Positions 51,766 to 62,070 are shown, numbered from the stretch's first letter. The stretch is DNA of 64,000 nt from Mucilaginibacter conchicola (GCF_003432115.1 NZ_QWDC01000001.1:1798001-1862000); one strand, 5' to 3'. The notes: a model not told the origin generated them from the letters alone. Made by a program: numbers and translations.

Positions 51766-52356
51766 TTACTCGCCTTTTTCAGCGTTTTCTTCTTTGTCAG
51801 ACGCTGCAGGAGCTTCGGTTGCAGGTGCTTCTTCAACTGCTGGTGCAGCCACAGCTACAGGAGCGGTTTCTTCTACTACAGCTGCTTCTTCAAAAGCAGG
51901 AGTTGCTTTAGTTTCTGCAGCAGCTTTACCTTTACCAGAACCACCACGACGACGTGATTTTTTCTCAGTTTTAGCTTCTACGTCTTTACCGTAAACTGTG
52001 TTGTAGTCAACCAGCTCAATGATCGCCATTTCAGCGTTGTCACCTAAACGGTTTTCTAACTTAACGATACGAGTGTAACCACCCGGGCGGTTAGCAATTT
52101 TCTCGGCAATTTCACGGAACAGGATGTTCACAGTGTCTTTGTCTTGTAAATAGCTAAACACTGTACGGCGAGAGTGAGTAGTATCGTTTTTTGATTTTGT
52201 TAACAAAGGCTCAACATACACACGTAAAGCTTTAGCTTTAGCCAAAGTAGTAGTGATACGTTTGTGCAGGATAAGTGAAGATGCCATGTTAGACATCATT
52301 GCTTTGCGGTGGCTGTCGGTGCGGCCTAAGTGATTAACTTTTTTTCCGTGTCTCAT
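51766..52356 (-). CDS. rplQ: 50S ribosomal protein L17
   Basis: The L17 core is at the N-terminus ([62 protein letters not shown]). The core family is about 120 residues; this protein has 196 because of a tail (about 125-196) that is basic at first and then rich in Ala, Glu, Val and Pro. It is the last gene of the ribosomal run and is followed by a strong terminator. The 150-base gap to rpoA contains a hairpin repeat. Confidence 0.95.
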   Translation of the reverse strand: MRHGKKVNHLGRTDSHRKAMMSNMASSLILHKRITTTLAKAKALRVYVEPLLTKSKNDTTHSRRTVFSYLQDKDTVNILFREIAEKIANRPGGYTRIVKLENRLGDNAEMAIIELVDYNTVYGKDVEAKTEKKSRRRGGSGKGKAAAETKATPAFEEAAVVEETAPVAVAAPAVEEAPATEAPAASDKEENAEKGE

Positions 52357-52442
52357 TTTTTTGTTGTTTGTGGCACGTGCATACCGTTGGGCGGCGGGTA
52401 AACGTCAAGCCCTCGGAATTACGCGGTGTTTGTATTTAGAAT

Positions 52443-52497
52443 CAAGAGCCAAGAATCAAGAAACAAGACAATCTTGACTCCTGATTCTTAACTCTTG
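52443..52497. repeat. TCAAGA-type hairpin repeat (rpoA-rplQ gap)
   Basis: A 25-base left arm (52443-52467) pairs with a right arm (52473-52497) at 20 of 25 positions, loop of five bases. It is made of variants of AAGAATCAAG, the same word family as the hairpin before hemE at 34354-34396. No T-run follows. Confidence 0.7.
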
Positions 52498-52506
52498 CAT
52501 CTTTTA

Positions 52507-53499
52507 CTATTCTTCGTCTAACTTAAATTTAGACAGGTTCATACCAAAAGATAAGCCTTTTGATTTAACCAGGTCCTGGATCTCAGTTAATGATTTTTTA
52601 CCGAAGTTTCTGAATTTTAACATATCAGCAACGTCGTAAGAAACCAGATCTGCAAGGCTGCGGATATCAGCAGCTTTTAAACAGTTAAGTGCACGTACTG
52701 AAAGATCAAGGTCAACCAATTCGGTTTTAAGGATCTTACGCATGTGCAGGATCTCCTCATCAACTTCTTTAGTTTCTTCTTTAGCCTGCGCCTCAAGCAT
52801 CATGTTCTCATCAGAGAACAGCATAAAGTGCTGGATAAGGATCTTAGCAGCTTGTTTCAATGCATCCTCAGGGTGGATTGAACCATCTGTAGAAATATCA
52901 AGGATAAGTTTCTCGTAGTCGGTTTTTTGTTCTACACGATAGTTTTCTAAAGTGTATTTAACATTTTTAATAGGCGTAAAGATAGAGTCGATAGCTATCA
53001 CACCTACTGCAGCATCAGGGTTTTTATTCTCTTCGTTTGAGATATAACCGCGGCCTTTAGCAACAGTTAGCTCAACCTCAAGCGTTACTGATGAATCCAT
53101 GTTACAGATAACCATATCAGGGTTCAACACAGTAAAGTTATTTGAGAATTTGGTGATATCACCTGCTGTAAAAGCATCCTGACCATTGATGATCACAAAT
53201 ATCTTCTCATTATCGCCCGAGTCGCCTGTTTTTTTGAAACGCACTTGTTTCAGGTTCAGGATGATCTCGGTTACGTCTTCAACAACACCTTTGATGGTTG
53301 AAAACTCATGCGTTACACCTGAAATACGTACAGATGTAATAGCAAAACCTTCTAATGAAGATAGTAAGATACGACGCAGAGCATTACCAATGGTTACACC
53401 GAAGCCTGGTTCTAACGGGCGAAACTCAAATGTGCCGTCAAAATCGTTCGATTTCTGCATGATAACCTTGTCTGGTTTTTGAAATGCTAAAATTGCCAT
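52507..53499 (-). CDS. rpoA: RNA polymerase alpha subunit
   Basis: A 330-residue subunit with the N-terminal assembly domain ([26 protein letters not shown]-like GVTHEFSTI) and the C-terminal DNA-contact domain ([29 protein letters not shown]). Length is normal. It lies between rpsD and rplQ as in the classical alpha operon. Confidence 0.98.
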   Translation of the reverse strand: MAILAFQKPDKVIMQKSNDFDGTFEFRPLEPGFGVTIGNALRRILLSSLEGFAITSVRISGVTHEFSTIKGVVEDVTEIILNLKQVRFKKTGDSGDNEKIFVIINGQDAFTAGDITKFSNNFTVLNPDMVICNMDSSVTLEVELTVAKGRGYISNEENKNPDAAVGVIAIDSIFTPIKNVKYTLENYRVEQKTDYEKLILDISTDGSIHPEDALKQAAKILIQHFMLFSDENMMLEAQAKEETKEVDEEILHMRKILKTELVDLDLSVRALNCLKAADIRSLADLVSYDVADMLKFRNFGKKSLTEIQDLVKSKGLSFGMNLSKFKLDEE

Positions 53500-53593
53500 T
53501 TATATCTTTGGTTTATGTTACTACTTGGGTTGGATTTAACCACGAAAATGATTGACATAAAAATGCCAATCATCTCCCTGGAAAATATCGTTA

Positions 53594-54202
53594 TTATTTT
53601 GAATATAACTCGACGATTAAGTTCTCCTTGATGTTCTCAGGAATCTCATCGCGGTTTGGATAAGCAAGGAATTTGCCTGTTAACTCAGCAGCATCCCACT
53701 CTAACCAGCTATATTTATTGATCTTGCGGCCAGCTACTGAATTAGAGATAGCTTCAAGAGTTTTTGATTTTTCGCGCACTGCAATAATATCGCCCGGTTT
53801 TACCTGGTATGATGCGATGTTAACAACGTTACCGTTTACAGTGATGTGTTTGTGGCCTACCAACTGGCGTGCACCAGAACGTGTAGGAGCGATACCTAAA
53901 CGGTAAACAGCGTTATCTAAACGTGCTTCTAAGAACTTTAACAAGTTCTCACCGGTGATACCTTCTTTAGCAGATGCAGTGTGGAATAAGTTCTCGAACT
54001 GACGCTCTAATACACCGTAAGTGTATTTAACTTTTTGTTTTTCCATTAACTGTACTGCGTACTCAGATTGCTTGCCTCTTCTTTTTGAAGCGCCATGCAT
54101 ACCCGGGCCATAGTTTTTTCTTTCTAACGCTTTATCCGGACCGAAGATTGGTTCACGGAAACGACGAGCGATCTTTGATTTTGGGCCTGTATATCTTGCC
54201 AT
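53594..54202 (-). CDS. rpsD: 30S ribosomal protein S4
   Basis: A 202-residue primary 16S rRNA-binding protein, starting [19 protein letters not shown] and carrying the S4 RNA-binding domain ([39 protein letters not shown]). It has no zinc cysteines. In E. coli S4 represses this operon by binding the rpsM leader; a hairpin lies here between rpsM and rpsK (54749-54777). Confidence 0.98.
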   Translation of the reverse strand: MARYTGPKSKIARRFREPIFGPDKALERKNYGPGMHGASKRRGKQSEYAVQLMEKQKVKYTYGVLERQFENLFHTASAKEGITGENLLKFLEARLDNAVYRLGIAPTRSGARQLVGHKHITVNGNVVNIASYQVKPGDIIAVREKSKTLEAISNSVAGRKINKYSWLEWDAAELTGKFLAYPNRDEIPENIKENLIVELYSK

Positions 54203-54269
54203 TGTATGTGTGTTTTAAAGTATCAAACAGCCCGCAGCTGTTGAATCTTAGCTTTAAAAAAATAGTGAA

Positions 54270-54659
54270 TTAAACTCTTCTGCGTTTTGATGGACGACAA
54301 CCGTTGTGCGGAAGTGGAGTGATGTCCTTAATGGTAGTTACCTCGATACCTGTTGTTTGCAGGGTACGGATAGCAGACTCGCGGCCTGAACCCGGGCCTT
54401 TAACAAACACCTCAACTTTACGTAAACCTAAGTCGTAAGCAACTTTACCGCAATCGGCAGCAGCCTGACCGGCAGCGTAAGGAGTGTTCTTTTTAGAACC
54501 TTTAAAGCCCATTTTACCAGCTGATGACCATGAAATAGCCTGGCCGTTTTTGTTGGTAAGGGTGATGATGATGTTGTTAAAAGTAGCGTTGATGTGTGCT
54601 TCGCCTACCGGCTCAATAACAACGATACGTTTTTTGGTAACTTTTTTAGTTTTAGCCAT
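54270..54659 (-). CDS. rpsK: 30S ribosomal protein S11
   Basis: A 129-residue protein of normal length, with a basic start ([14 protein letters not shown]), the S11 core [38 protein letters not shown] and the end [16 protein letters not shown]. It binds 16S rRNA in the platform. Confidence 0.98.
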   Translation of the reverse strand: MAKTKKVTKKRIVVIEPVGEAHINATFNNIIITLTNKNGQAISWSSAGKMGFKGSKKNTPYAAGQAAADCGKVAYDLGLRKVEVFVKGPGSGRESAIRTLQTTGIEVTTIKDITPLPHNGCRPSKRRRV

Positions 54660-54748
54660 TTTCTTAATTATTGATCTGATGGATTACTCGGCTTGCTCTG
54701 AAGCTCTGGACCCGACAGTCTTTTTGGTTAATTATATTCCTAATGACC

Positions 54749-54777
54749 GGAGAGCATAGACCTGATCTGTGCTCTCC
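54749..54777. other. hairpin in rpsM-rpsK gap
   Basis: GGAGAGCA (54749-54756) and TGCTCTCC (54770-54777) form an eight-base perfect stem, loop of 13 bases, within the 135-base gap. It may be a translational control site for the alpha operon or an mRNA processing site; there is no T-run. Confidence 0.4.
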
Positions 54778-54794
54778 AATCACTAATCTATTTA

Positions 54795-55172
54795 TTATTT
54801 AGTAGCTTTTTTCTTGTTAGCAACTGTCTTACGTTTACCTTTACGGGTACGTGAGTTGTTTTTAGTACGTTGGCCACGTAGAGGTAAACCTTTACGGTGA
54901 CGGGTACCACGGTAGCAACCTATATCCATTAAACGTTTGATGTTCAATTGAACTTCTGAACGTAAAGCACCTTCAACTTTAATTTGATCGTTGATGATAG
55001 TACGGATAGCAGTAAGTTGATCATCAGACCAATCTTGTACTTTAGTATTGAAATCAATACCTGCCTGGGTTAAAATGTTTTTAGCTGTAGTGTGGCCAAT
55101 ACCGTAAATGTAGGTTAAGCCTATCTCGCCTCTTTTGTTCTTTGGTAAATCAATACCTGAGATCCTTGCCAT
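54795..55172 (-). CDS. rpsM: 30S ribosomal protein S13
   Basis: A 125-residue head protein of the small subunit that touches the P-site t[40 protein letters not shown] and the conserved [19 protein letters not shown] are present; the basic tail [15 protein letters not shown] is normal. It follows rpmJ. Confidence 0.98.
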   Translation of the reverse strand: MARISGIDLPKNKRGEIGLTYIYGIGHTTAKNILTQAGIDFNTKVQDWSDDQLTAIRTIINDQIKVEGALRSEVQLNIKRLMDIGCYRGTRHRKGLPLRGQRTKNNSRTRKGKRKTVANKKKATK

Positions 55173-55253
55173 ATTTTTAAATTGTTTTTTGAGTGAACAA
55201 CCGAACGGCGGCTACCGTTGTACGAATTGCTCCAATGCTGTTTTGTTTACTAA

Positions 55254-55370
55254 TTACCCTTGACGCTGTTTGAACTTTGGATTCTTTTTGTTGATAACAT
55301 AAAGTTTCCCGTTACGGCGAATGATCTTGCAATCAGCGCTGCGTTTTTTAATGGATGCTCTAACTTTCAT
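55254..55370 (-). CDS. rpmJ: 50S ribosomal protein L36, zinc-free type
   Basis: A 38-residue protein read directly from the minus strand: it begins [20 protein letters not shown] and ends [10 protein letters not shown]. The zinc form has three Cys and one His; here only Cys14 remains, with Ser11, an Asn/Lys segment and Phe in the other places, so it is a zinc-independent L36. It lies between infA and rpsM, the usual order. Confidence 0.95.
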   Translation of the reverse strand: MKVRASIKKRSADCKIIRRNGKLYVINKKNPKFKQRQG

Positions 55371-55378
55371 CTCGTTGC

Positions 55379-55597
55379 TTATTTATATCTATAGGTTATT
55401 CTACCCTTTGTTAAATCGTATGGGCTCATCTCCAGTTTCACTCTGTCGCCAGGTAAAATTTTGATGTAGTGCATACGCATTTTGCCGGATATGTGCGCAA
55501 TAATCTCGTGGCCATTTTCAAGTTCAACTCTAAACATCGCGTTAGATAACGCTTCGCGAATTGTACCGTCTTGCTCAATCGAGGATTGTTTTGCCAT
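55379..55597 (-). CDS. infA: translation initiation factor IF-1
   Basis: A 72-residue OB-fold factor that occupies the A site during initiation. [40 protein letters not shown] and the end [11 protein letters not shown] are standard. It lies eight bases ahead of rpmJ in the ribosomal run. Confidence 0.98.
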   Translation of the reverse strand: MAKQSSIEQDGTIREALSNAMFRVELENGHEIIAHISGKMRMHYIKILPGDRVKLEMSPYDLTKGRITYRYK

Positions 55598-55665
55598 ATT
55601 TTGTTGATTATTACTTGTTTATCCGCCCACTAAAGCGGGACGCAAAATTAATAAAAATTTCTTTA

Positions 55666-56454
55666 TTATTTATTTTTTTCTTCCAAAACTTTTTCGATAT
55701 ACGAAAACGTCGAAAGGATATCAGCCTGGCCCTTTTTAACAGCTACCGTATGCTCATAATGTGCTGATGGCTTTTTATCTACGGTTGATACTGTCCATCC
55801 ATCGTCCCAAAACTTAACACCGGCACGGCCAGCGTTTATCATCGGTTCAATGGCTATCACCATGCCATCTTCCAGCTTAATACCTGCGCCACGTTTACCG
55901 TAGTTTGGCACTTCTGGTTTCTCATGCAAGCGGGTACCAACCCCATGCCCTACTAACTCCTTAACCACGCCAAAGCCATGGCTCTCGGCGTGCTCTTGTA
56001 CAGCACTGCCAATATCACCAATACGCATACCCACTACGGCTTTCTCAATGCCTTTGTAAAGGCTCTCTTTAGTAACACGCAGTAAAGTTTGGGTAGCCTC
56101 AGGGATCTCGCCTATCGCGAAAGTATAAGCCGAGTCGCCGTAGTATTTGTTTAGCACAACGCCACAGTCAACAGATACCACATCACCCTCTACAAGCACA
56201 TGCTTGCTCGGGAAACCATGTACCACCTGGTCATTAAGCGAAATACATAACGAAAATGGGAAACCGTTATAATTGAGGAAGGCCGGCACACCGCCATTAT
56301 CACGTATAAACGTTTCGGCCAGTGTGTTTAGTTCTAAAGTAGTAACACCCGGGGCAATAACCTTGGCTATTTCCCCGAGTGTTTTAGAAACAAGTAAAGA
56401 ACTTTCTCTTATGAGTTCTATCTCTTCGATAGACTTATAATGGATCTTTGACAT
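55666..56454 (-). CDS. map: methionine aminopeptidase
   Basis: A 262-residue type I enzyme that removes the initiator Met from new proteins. The metal ligands lie in VVSVDCGVVLNKYYGDSAYTF (Asp pair, split by a few residues), ELVGHGVGTRLHE (His), MVIAIEPMIN (Glu) and the C-terminal SAHYEHTVAV (Glu). Length is normal. It sits between secY and infA, the usual place. Confidence 0.97.
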   Translation of the reverse strand: MSKIHYKSIEEIELIRESSLLVSKTLGEIAKVIAPGVTTLELNTLAETFIRDNGGVPAFLNYNGFPFSLCISLNDQVVHGFPSKHVLVEGDVVSVDCGVVLNKYYGDSAYTFAIGEIPEATQTLLRVTKESLYKGIEKAVVGMRIGDIGSAVQEHAESHGFGVVKELVGHGVGTRLHEKPEVPNYGKRGAGIKLEDGMVIAIEPMINAGRAGVKFWDDGWTVSTVDKKPSAHYEHTVAVKKGQADILSTFSYIEKVLEEKNK

Positions 56455-56462
56455 GTATAGTA

Positions 56463-57806
56463 TTAAATAACAGGCGGCGTTGCACCTGAAGCAGTTGGAA
56501 CGGCTGTGCGTCCTTTGATCCTGCCTGTTTTCATTAAACCATCGTAATGGCGCATTAACAGGTGGCTCTCTATCTGCTGCAGAGTATCAAGTACCACACC
56601 CACTAAAATGATAAGTGAAGTACCGCCAAAGAATCTTGCAAAAATGCTGCTTACACCTATCATGCTTGCAAGCGCCGGTATAATGGCAACCATAGCAAGG
56701 AAGATAGAACCCGGCAAAGTGATCTTAGAGATAACATCATCGATAAAGCTGGTAGTTGGGTTACCCGGTGCAACACCTGGTATAAAACCACCATTCTTTT
56801 TCATGTCATCAGACATTTGCTTAGGGTTGATAGTGATAGCAGTATAGAAGTAAGTGAACAGGATGATCAGGATCGCGAATACCAAGTTGTGCTCCCAAGA
56901 GTTGTAGTTTGATAATGCGATAAGGATCCCGTTTGATGCTGCATTAGGGAAAAACTGCGCAATAGTAGCAGGGATAAACATCAATGCCTGCGCAAAGATG
57001 ATAGGCATAACGCCCGCAGCATTTACCTTTAAAGGTATATACTGGCGCACACCGCCATATTGTTTGTTACCCACAATACGTTTTGCATATTGTACAGCTA
57101 TCTTACGCGTACCCTGTACGATAAGGATAGTGAACATGATAACGCCTAACAAAGCAACAATCTCTACAATGAAGGTAATTAAACCACCGGCACCTGTAGT
57201 ACGGTTGTTAAACTCGGTAACAAACGCACCCGGCAACTGGGCAATAATACCCACCATAATGATCAATGATATACCATTACCAATACCTTTATCAGTGATT
57301 TTTTCACCTAACCACATTACAAATAAAGTGCCTGCAGTTAACACGCAAGTGTTTAATATTGTAAAGTATGGGTTAGCAATAAGCATAGCATCAGCGCTTA
57401 CCTGTGATTTCAGGTAACCGATAGCCTGCAAACCTGTGATAATGATAGTCAGGTAACGAGTCCATTGGTTGATCTTGTTACGGCCGCTTTCACCCTCTTT
57501 TTGTAACTTAATAAAGTAAGGTACCGCAATACCTAACAATTGCACCACGATAGAAGCTGAGATGTACGGCATAACACCCAATGCAAAAATAGAGGAACGT
57601 GAAAACGAACCTCCTGCAAACATGTTAAGCAAGCCAACCAGGCCTTCTTTGTTTTGTGATGAGTTAAGCGATGCCGCGTTTACACCCGGCAACACTATAA
57701 ATGAACCAACACGATAGATCAAGAGAAATAAGAGTGTGTTTGTTATACGCACTCTTAGATCCTCAATTTTCCAGATATTGGATAATGTGGTGAAAAATTT
57801 CTTCAT
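56463..57806 (-). CDS. secY: preprotein translocase subunit SecY
   Basis: A 447-residue channel protein with ten membrane helices, the pore of the Sec translocon. It begins MKKFFTTLSNIWKIEDLRVR; the second helix holds GVMPYISASIVVQLL, and the cytoplasmic loops KLQKEGESGRNKINQWTRYL and NPKQMSDDMKKNGGFIPG are standard. It lies five bases after rplO. Confidence 0.98.
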   Translation of the reverse strand: MKKFFTTLSNIWKIEDLRVRITNTLLFLLIYRVGSFIVLPGVNAASLNSSQNKEGLVGLLNMFAGGSFSRSSIFALGVMPYISASIVVQLLGIAVPYFIKLQKEGESGRNKINQWTRYLTIIITGLQAIGYLKSQVSADAMLIANPYFTILNTCVLTAGTLFVMWLGEKITDKGIGNGISLIIMVGIIAQLPGAFVTEFNNRTTGAGGLITFIVEIVALLGVIMFTILIVQGTRKIAVQYAKRIVGNKQYGGVRQYIPLKVNAAGVMPIIFAQALMFIPATIAQFFPNAASNGILIALSNYNSWEHNLVFAILIILFTYFYTAITINPKQMSDDMKKNGGFIPGVAPGNPTTSFIDDVISKITLPGSIFLAMVAIIPALASMIGVSSIFARFFGGTSLIILVGVVLDTLQQIESHLLMRHYDGLMKTGRIKGRTAVPTASGATPPVI

Positions 57807-57811
57807 TGAAA

Positions 57812-58258
57812 TTACAACTTAACGATGGTACCACCTGCTGCTTCAATTGCTTTTTGAGCAGTAGCAGTAAATGCATGTGCTTTAACTTCTAATTTGGCTT
57901 TTAACTCACCACGACCCAGGATTTTCACTACGTCGTTACGTGACACCAAACCATGTTGTTTTAGCGTATCAAAATCAACTGAAGATAATGAGAATTTTTC
58001 AGTTAATGCTTGTAGCACGTCAAGATTTACACCAACGTACTCTACACGGTTAGGGTTTTTAAAACCTACCTTAGGTACACGGCGTTGTAATGGCATCTGG
58101 CCACCTTCAAAACCTACCTTGGTAGATGTACCTGAACGTGAACCGGCACCTTTATGACCACGGGTTGATGTACCACCACGGCCCGAACCGGTACCACGGC
58201 CAATTCTTTTCCTATTTTTAGTAGAACCTTCTGCAGGTTTCAGATTACTTAAATTCAT
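57812..58258 (-). CDS. rplO: 50S ribosomal protein L15
   Basis: A 148-residue large-subunit assembly protein with the Gly/Arg-rich N-terminus (KRIGRGTGSGRGGTSTRGHK) and the core FEGGQMPLQRRVPKVGF. Normal length. It lies between rpmD and secY. Confidence 0.98.
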   Translation of the reverse strand: MNLSNLKPAEGSTKNRKRIGRGTGSGRGGTSTRGHKGAGSRSGTSTKVGFEGGQMPLQRRVPKVGFKNPNRVEYVGVNLDVLQALTEKFSLSSVDFDTLKQHGLVSRNDVVKILGRGELKAKLEVKAHAFTATAQKAIEAAGGTIVKL

Positions 58259-58262
58259 GATA

Positions 58263-58442
58263 TTAGATATTTTCTACCGCTACCAGGTGGTTAACTTTTC
58301 TAACCATACCTATAATAGCTGCAGTAGCTTCAACTTCCACACTGTGGTTAATTCTCTTAAGACCTAAGGCCTCAACGGTTTTCTTTTGGCGCTCGCTTCT
58401 GTCGATAACGCTTTTTATTTGTGTTATTTTAATTTTCGACAT
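58263..58442 (-). CDS. rpmD: 50S ribosomal protein L30
   Basis: A 59-residue protein read directly from the minus strand: it begins MSKIKITQIKSVIDRSERQK, continues KTVEALGLKRINHSVEV and ends RKVNHLVAVENI. The family signature (KIT...SVI...Q..T...LGL..) is complete. It lies between rpsE and rplO with gaps of six and four bases. Confidence 0.96.
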   Translation of the reverse strand: MSKIKITQIKSVIDRSERQKKTVEALGLKRINHSVEVEATAAIIGMVRKVNHLVAVENI

Positions 58443-58448
58443 AACTGA

Positions 58449-58967
58449 TTATCCGTTAAATACTTTACCTAAACTAATACCGCGTTGCTGAGCTACAGTA
58501 TGCGCATCACGCAGTTGCGCTAATGCAGATACAGTTGCTTTAACCACGTTGTGCGGGTTTGATGAACCTTTTGATTTTGCAAGTACGTTGTGTACACCTG
58601 CAGATTCTAATACCGCACGCATCGCACCACCAGCAATTACACCGGTACCGTTAGCAGCTGGTTTAATGTATACGAAACCACCGCTGAATTTACCGATCTG
58701 ATCATGAGGGATAGTGCTGTTGATGATAGGAACTTTTACTAAGTTCTTTTTAGCATCATCAATACCTTTAGCAATAGCTTCAGTTACCTCTTTAGCTTTA
58801 CCCAAGCCGTAACCTACTACACCGTTCTCATCACCTACTACCACAATGGCAGAGAAGCTGAAAGTACGGCCACCTTTGGTTACTTTGGCAACACGCTGTA
58901 TGCTTACCAAGCGGTCTTTTAATTCGATCTCGCTTGATTTTACTCTTTTTATGTTGATTGTTGACAT
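58449..58967 (-). CDS. rpsE: 30S ribosomal protein S5
   Basis: A 172-residue small-subunit protein important for translational accuracy: double-stranded-RNA-binding-like N-terminal domain ([40 protein letters not shown]) and C-terminal domain with [13 protein letters not shown]. Normal length and usual position. Confidence 0.98.
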   Translation of the reverse strand: MSTINIKRVKSSEIELKDRLVSIQRVAKVTKGGRTFSFSAIVVVGDENGVVGYGLGKAKEVTEAIAKGIDDAKKNLVKVPIINSTIPHDQIGKFSGGFVYIKPAANGTGVIAGGAMRAVLESAGVHNVLAKSKGSSNPHNVVKATVSALAQLRDAHTVAQQRGISLGKVFNG

Positions 58968-58979
58968 TTCTCTTTCTTA

Positions 58980-59324
58980 TTAAAAGTTTAAACCACCTTC
59001 ACGTGCACCTTCAGCCAATGATTTGATACGGCCGTGGTACAGGTAACCATTTCTGTCAAACACTACATCAGTAATACCGGCAGCTTTAGCTTTCTCAGCT
59101 ACAAGTTTGCCTACTGCAGTAGATTGGTCTGACTTAGTACCATTAGCTGTAAACTCTTTTGATTGAGATGAAGCCGATACTAAAGTTTTACCTGTTACAT
59201 CGTCAATAATTTGTGCGTAGATGCCTTTGTTGCTTCTGAATACAGATAAACGTGGGCGGGCTGCAGAACCAGAAAGACGCTTTCTGATACCTTTTTTAAT
59301 CCTGTCTCTTCTTGATAATTTCAT
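58980..59324 (-). CDS. rplR: 50S ribosomal protein L18
   Basis: A 114-residue 5S rRNA-binding protein beginning [19 protein letters not shown], with [40 protein letters not shown] and the end GLNF. Normal length. It lies between rplF and rpsE. Confidence 0.98.
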   Translation of the reverse strand: MKLSRRDRIKKGIRKRLSGSAARPRLSVFRSNKGIYAQIIDDVTGKTLVSASSQSKEFTANGTKSDQSTAVGKLVAEKAKAAGITDVVFDRNGYLYHGRIKSLAEGAREGGLNF

Positions 59325-59329
59325 GACGA

Positions 59330-59887
59330 TTATTTTTTAGATGCTGATTTACCTGCTTTTCTTCTTAATACTTCGCCAGCAAACTTGATACCTTTACCTT
59401 TGTAAGGCTCTGGCTTACGTAACGAGCGGATCTTCGCTGCAACTTGGCCAATCAATTGTTTGTCGTTTGATTCCAGGATGATGGTTGGGTTTTTACCCTT
59501 CTCAGCAGTGGTGGTAACTTTAATTTCTTTTGGTAGTTCAAATACATAGTGGTGAGAGAAACCCAACACTAAGTCTAAGGTATTGCCTTGGTTAGTTGCG
59601 CGGTAACCCACACCTACTAACTCTTGCGTTACTGTGTAACCTGTTGTTACACCTACTACCATGTTATTTAAAAGCGCGCGGTATAAACCGTGTAACGCTT
59701 TATGACGTTTTTGATCTGAAGGGCGTTTAACCAATAACTGGTCGCCTTCTTGCTCGATAGTGATATCTCTATCAATTGCCTGATGCAACTCGCCTTTAGG
59801 GCCTTTAACAGTTACTACGTTATCTGCCGATACGGTAACAGTTACGCCACTTGCAAGTGCTATAGGTGCTTTTCCTACTCTTGACAT
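59330..59887 (-). CDS. rplF: 50S ribosomal protein L6
   Basis: A 185-residue protein near the factor-binding site, with [34 protein letters not shown], and the C-terminal [21 protein letters not shown] full AGGAGG lies about ten bases before the ATG, a strong Shine-Dalgarno sequence that is uncommon in Bacteroidota. Confidence 0.98.
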   Translation of the reverse strand: MSRVGKAPIALASGVTVTVSADNVVTVKGPKGELHQAIDRDITIEQEGDQLLVKRPSDQKRHKALHGLYRALLNNMVVGVTTGYTVTQELVGVGYRATNQGNTLDLVLGFSHHYVFELPKEIKVTTTAEKGKNPTIILESNDKQLIGQVAAKIRSLRKPEPYKGKGIKFAGEVLRRKAGKSASKK

Positions 59888-59904
59888 TTTCTAATTTCCT
59901 CCTA

Positions 59905-60303
59905 TTAATAAACGAAGCATAAAACTTCGCCACCCACGTTTTGCTGACGTGCTTCTTTATCGGTCATAACACCTTTAGAAGTTGATAAGATGGCGATACC
60001 TAAACCATTTAATACACGTGGCATGGTGTCCATACCTGCGTATTTCCTCAAACCTGGTTTGCTGATACGGTTAATGCTGCGGATAGCAGGAACTTTAGTT
60101 ATTGGGTGGTATTTTAATGCCACTTTAATGGTGCCTTGCGGGCCATTTTCCTCAAACTTGTAATTAGCAATGTAACCTTTTTCGAAAAGCACCTTAGTGA
60201 TTTCCTTTTTCAGATTTGATGCAGGAATTTCAACAACCCTATGGTTGGCTTTAATAGCATTCCTTACTCTTGTAAGATAATCTGCGATTGGATCTGTATT
60301 CAT
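59905..60303 (-). CDS. rpsH: 30S ribosomal protein S8
   Basis: A 132-residue 16S rRNA-binding protein with NTDPIADYLTRVRNAIKANH and the C-terminal signature ILSTSKGVMTDKEARQQNVGG. Normal length. It is separated from rpsN by 226 bases, an unusually long gap for this operon, which holds a hairpin repeat. Confidence 0.98.
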   Translation of the reverse strand: MNTDPIADYLTRVRNAIKANHRVVEIPASNLKKEITKVLFEKGYIANYKFEENGPQGTIKVALKYHPITKVPAIRSINRISKPGLRKYAGMDTMPRVLNGLGIAILSTSKGVMTDKEARQQNVGGEVLCFVY

Positions 60304-60333
60304 TATTATTGATTATGACAGTGGTTTCCTGCA

Positions 60334-60347
60334 GGTAACATCCCTGC
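60334..60347. other. short hairpin ahead of rpsH
   Basis: GCAGG and CCTGC can pair across a short loop about 30 bases upstream of the rpsH ATG. S8 controls its own operon in E. coli, so a leader structure is conceivable, but the stem is short. Confidence 0.25.
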
Positions 60348-60465
60348 CGACCTTCTATCGGTTAATTCGTAAAAAAATTCGAGCCGCAAAAATATAAAAA
60401 AATTCAAAACAAATTGTGGTCTGTTCTGAATAACTTTTACAACCCTCATTTTAGGTAAAAGGTGA

Positions 60466-60511
60466 AAGGCTAAAGGTAAAAGGTTGTTATAAACCTTTCG
60501 CCTTTTACCTC
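60466..60511. repeat. AAAGGTAAAAGG-type hairpin repeat (rpsN-rpsH gap)
   Basis: The left arm (60466-60485) and right arm (60492-60511) pair at 15 of 20 positions around a six-base loop, and further copies of AGGTGAAAGG/AGGTAAAAGG flank both sides (60453-60526). No T-run. It lies in the 226-base gap between rpsN and rpsH. Confidence 0.6.
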
Positions 60512-60529
60512 TCACCTTTAAGCCCTATA

Positions 60530-60799
60530 TTACCAGCTTGCTTTTTTAACACCCGGGATCTTACCAGCTAAAGCCATTTCACGGAATGTTACACGTGAAA
60601 TACCAAACTGGCGCATGTAACCACGAGGGCGGCCGGTTAATTTGCAACGGTTGTGCAGTTTTACCGGAGATGCTGCTTTAGGCAATTTGTCTAATGCTTC
60701 GTAATCACCGGCTGCTTTTAACGCTGCTCTTTTTTCAGCAAATTTTGCTACTAATTTGGCACGTTTTACTTCACGAGCCTTTACGCCTTCTTTAGCCAT
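60530..60799 (-). CDS. rpsN: 30S ribosomal protein S14, zinc-free type
   Basis: An 89-residue protein starting [20 protein letters not shown]. The core [20 protein letters not shown] has a single Cys, so it is the zinc-independent long form. The ATG at 60799 overlaps the rplE end by eight bases; the in-frame Met at 60829 is inside rplE and gives a non-family N-terminus. Confidence 0.96.
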   Translation of the reverse strand: MAKEGVKAREVKRAKLVAKFAEKRAALKAAGDYEALDKLPKAASPVKLHNRCKLTGRPRGYMRQFGISRVTFREMALAGKIPGVKKASW

Positions 60800-61355
60800 T
60801 GCTATTCTGATTTTTAAATGGTAATCCAAATTGTTTCAGTAACTCCAATGCTTCAACATCGTTGGTAGCAGAGGTTACAAAGGTGATATCCATACCCTGG
60901 ATCTTGTTGATCTTGTCAATGTTGATCTCCGGGAAGATGATCTGCTCAGTGATACCTAAAGTATAGTTACCGCGGCCATCAAAACCTTTATCGTTGATGC
61001 CTTTGAAGTCACGGATACGTGGCAGGGCAACAGCAATTAAACGGTCTAAAAACTCATACATTGTGTTATCACGTAAAGTTACGCGTACACCAATTGGCAT
61101 ACCTTTACGTAATTTAAAGTTAGAGATATCCTTTTTTGATTTTGAAGCAACTGCCTGCTGACCAGTGATGGTAGTTAACTCAGTGATGGTGTTCTCGATC
61201 AATTTCTTGTCAGTAGAAGCACCGCCAACACCCTGGTTAATGGCAATTTTCTGCAATTTAGGAACCTGCATTACCGTTTTGTACTGAAATTTATCTTTCA
61301 GCGCGGTGCGGATCTCTTCTTTATACTTTGTTTTTAATCTTGGTGTGTAAGTCAT
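60792..61355 (-). CDS. rplE: 50S ribosomal protein L5
   Basis: A 187-residue 5S rRNA-binding protein with [40 protein letters not shown] and [20 protein letters not shown]. Normal length. It starts within the rplX stop (TAATG), with GGAGG in the end of rplX ahead of its ATG. Confidence 0.98.
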   Translation of the reverse strand: MTYTPRLKTKYKEEIRTALKDKFQYKTVMQVPKLQKIAINQGVGGASTDKKLIENTITELTTITGQQAVASKSKKDISNFKLRKGMPIGVRVTLRDNTMYEFLDRLIAVALPRIRDFKGINDKGFDGRGNYTLGITEQIIFPEINIDKINKIQGMDITFVTSATNDVEALELLKQFGLPFKNQNSNG

Positions 61356-61699
61356 TACTTAATTTCCTCCCCTGATTTTTTAGATACCCTTACTAATTTG
61401 CCGGCATCGTTCAATTTACGGCCTACGCGGGTTGGCTTACCTGTTTTAGGTTCAACCAGCGCCAGGTTTGAAATGTGTATAGCAGCTTCCTGCTTTACAA
61501 TACCACCGTTAGGGTTGGCAGCATTTGGTTTAGTGTGTTTTGACACAAGGTTTACACCTTCAACCAATGCTCTGTTTTTGTCAATAATAACCTCAGTTAC
61601 TTTACCTTGTGAGCCTTTAGCGTCACCAGCTATAACCTGTACCAAATCACCTTTACGGATCTTTAATTTGGCTGGCTTTGTGTTCTTTTTGCTTTCCAT
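61355..61699 (-). CDS. rplX: 50S ribosomal protein L24
   Basis: A 114-residue assembly-initiating protein of the large subunit, KOW domain with [20 protein letters not shown] and the usual C-terminal [25 protein letters not shown] lies about ten bases before the ATG. Normal length, between rplN and rplE. Confidence 0.98.
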   Translation of the reverse strand: MESKKNTKPAKLKIRKGDLVQVIAGDAKGSQGKVTEVIIDKNRALVEGVNLVSKHTKPNAANPNGGIVKQEAAIHISNLALVEPKTGKPTRVGRKLNDAGKLVRVSKKSGEEIK

Positions 61700-61700
61700 A

Positions 61701-62069
61701 TTACAATACCTCCGGTGCTAATGATACAATTTTCATAAACTGTTTCTCACGCAGTTCTCTTGCAACTGGGCCAAAAATACGTGTGCCTCTTGGCTCATCC
61801 TGGTTGTTTAACAAAACTGCTGCGTTATCGTCAAAGCGGATGTAAGAACCATCTTTTCTGCGTATCTCTTTCTTGGTTCTAACTACTACGGCTTTAGATA
61901 CAGTACCTTTTTTAACGTTACCTGACGGTATAGCGCTTTTTACGGTAACCACTATCTTATCACCAATAGAGGCATATCTTTTACCGGTACCACCTAATAC
62001 GCGGATCACTAAAACTTCTTTAGCACCGCTGTTATCAGCTACATTTAATCTTGATTCCTGTTGTACCAT
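61701..62069 (-). CDS. rplN: 50S ribosomal protein L14
   Basis: A 122-residue protein at the subunit interface, with [20 protein letters not shown] and [20 protein letters not shown]. Normal length. One base separates its stop from rplX. Confidence 0.98.
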   Translation of the reverse strand: MVQQESRLNVADNSGAKEVLVIRVLGGTGKRYASIGDKIVVTVKSAIPSGNVKKGTVSKAVVVRTKKEIRRKDGSYIRFDDNAAVLLNNQDEPRGTRIFGPVARELREKQFMKIVSLAPEVL

Positions 62070-62070
62070 G

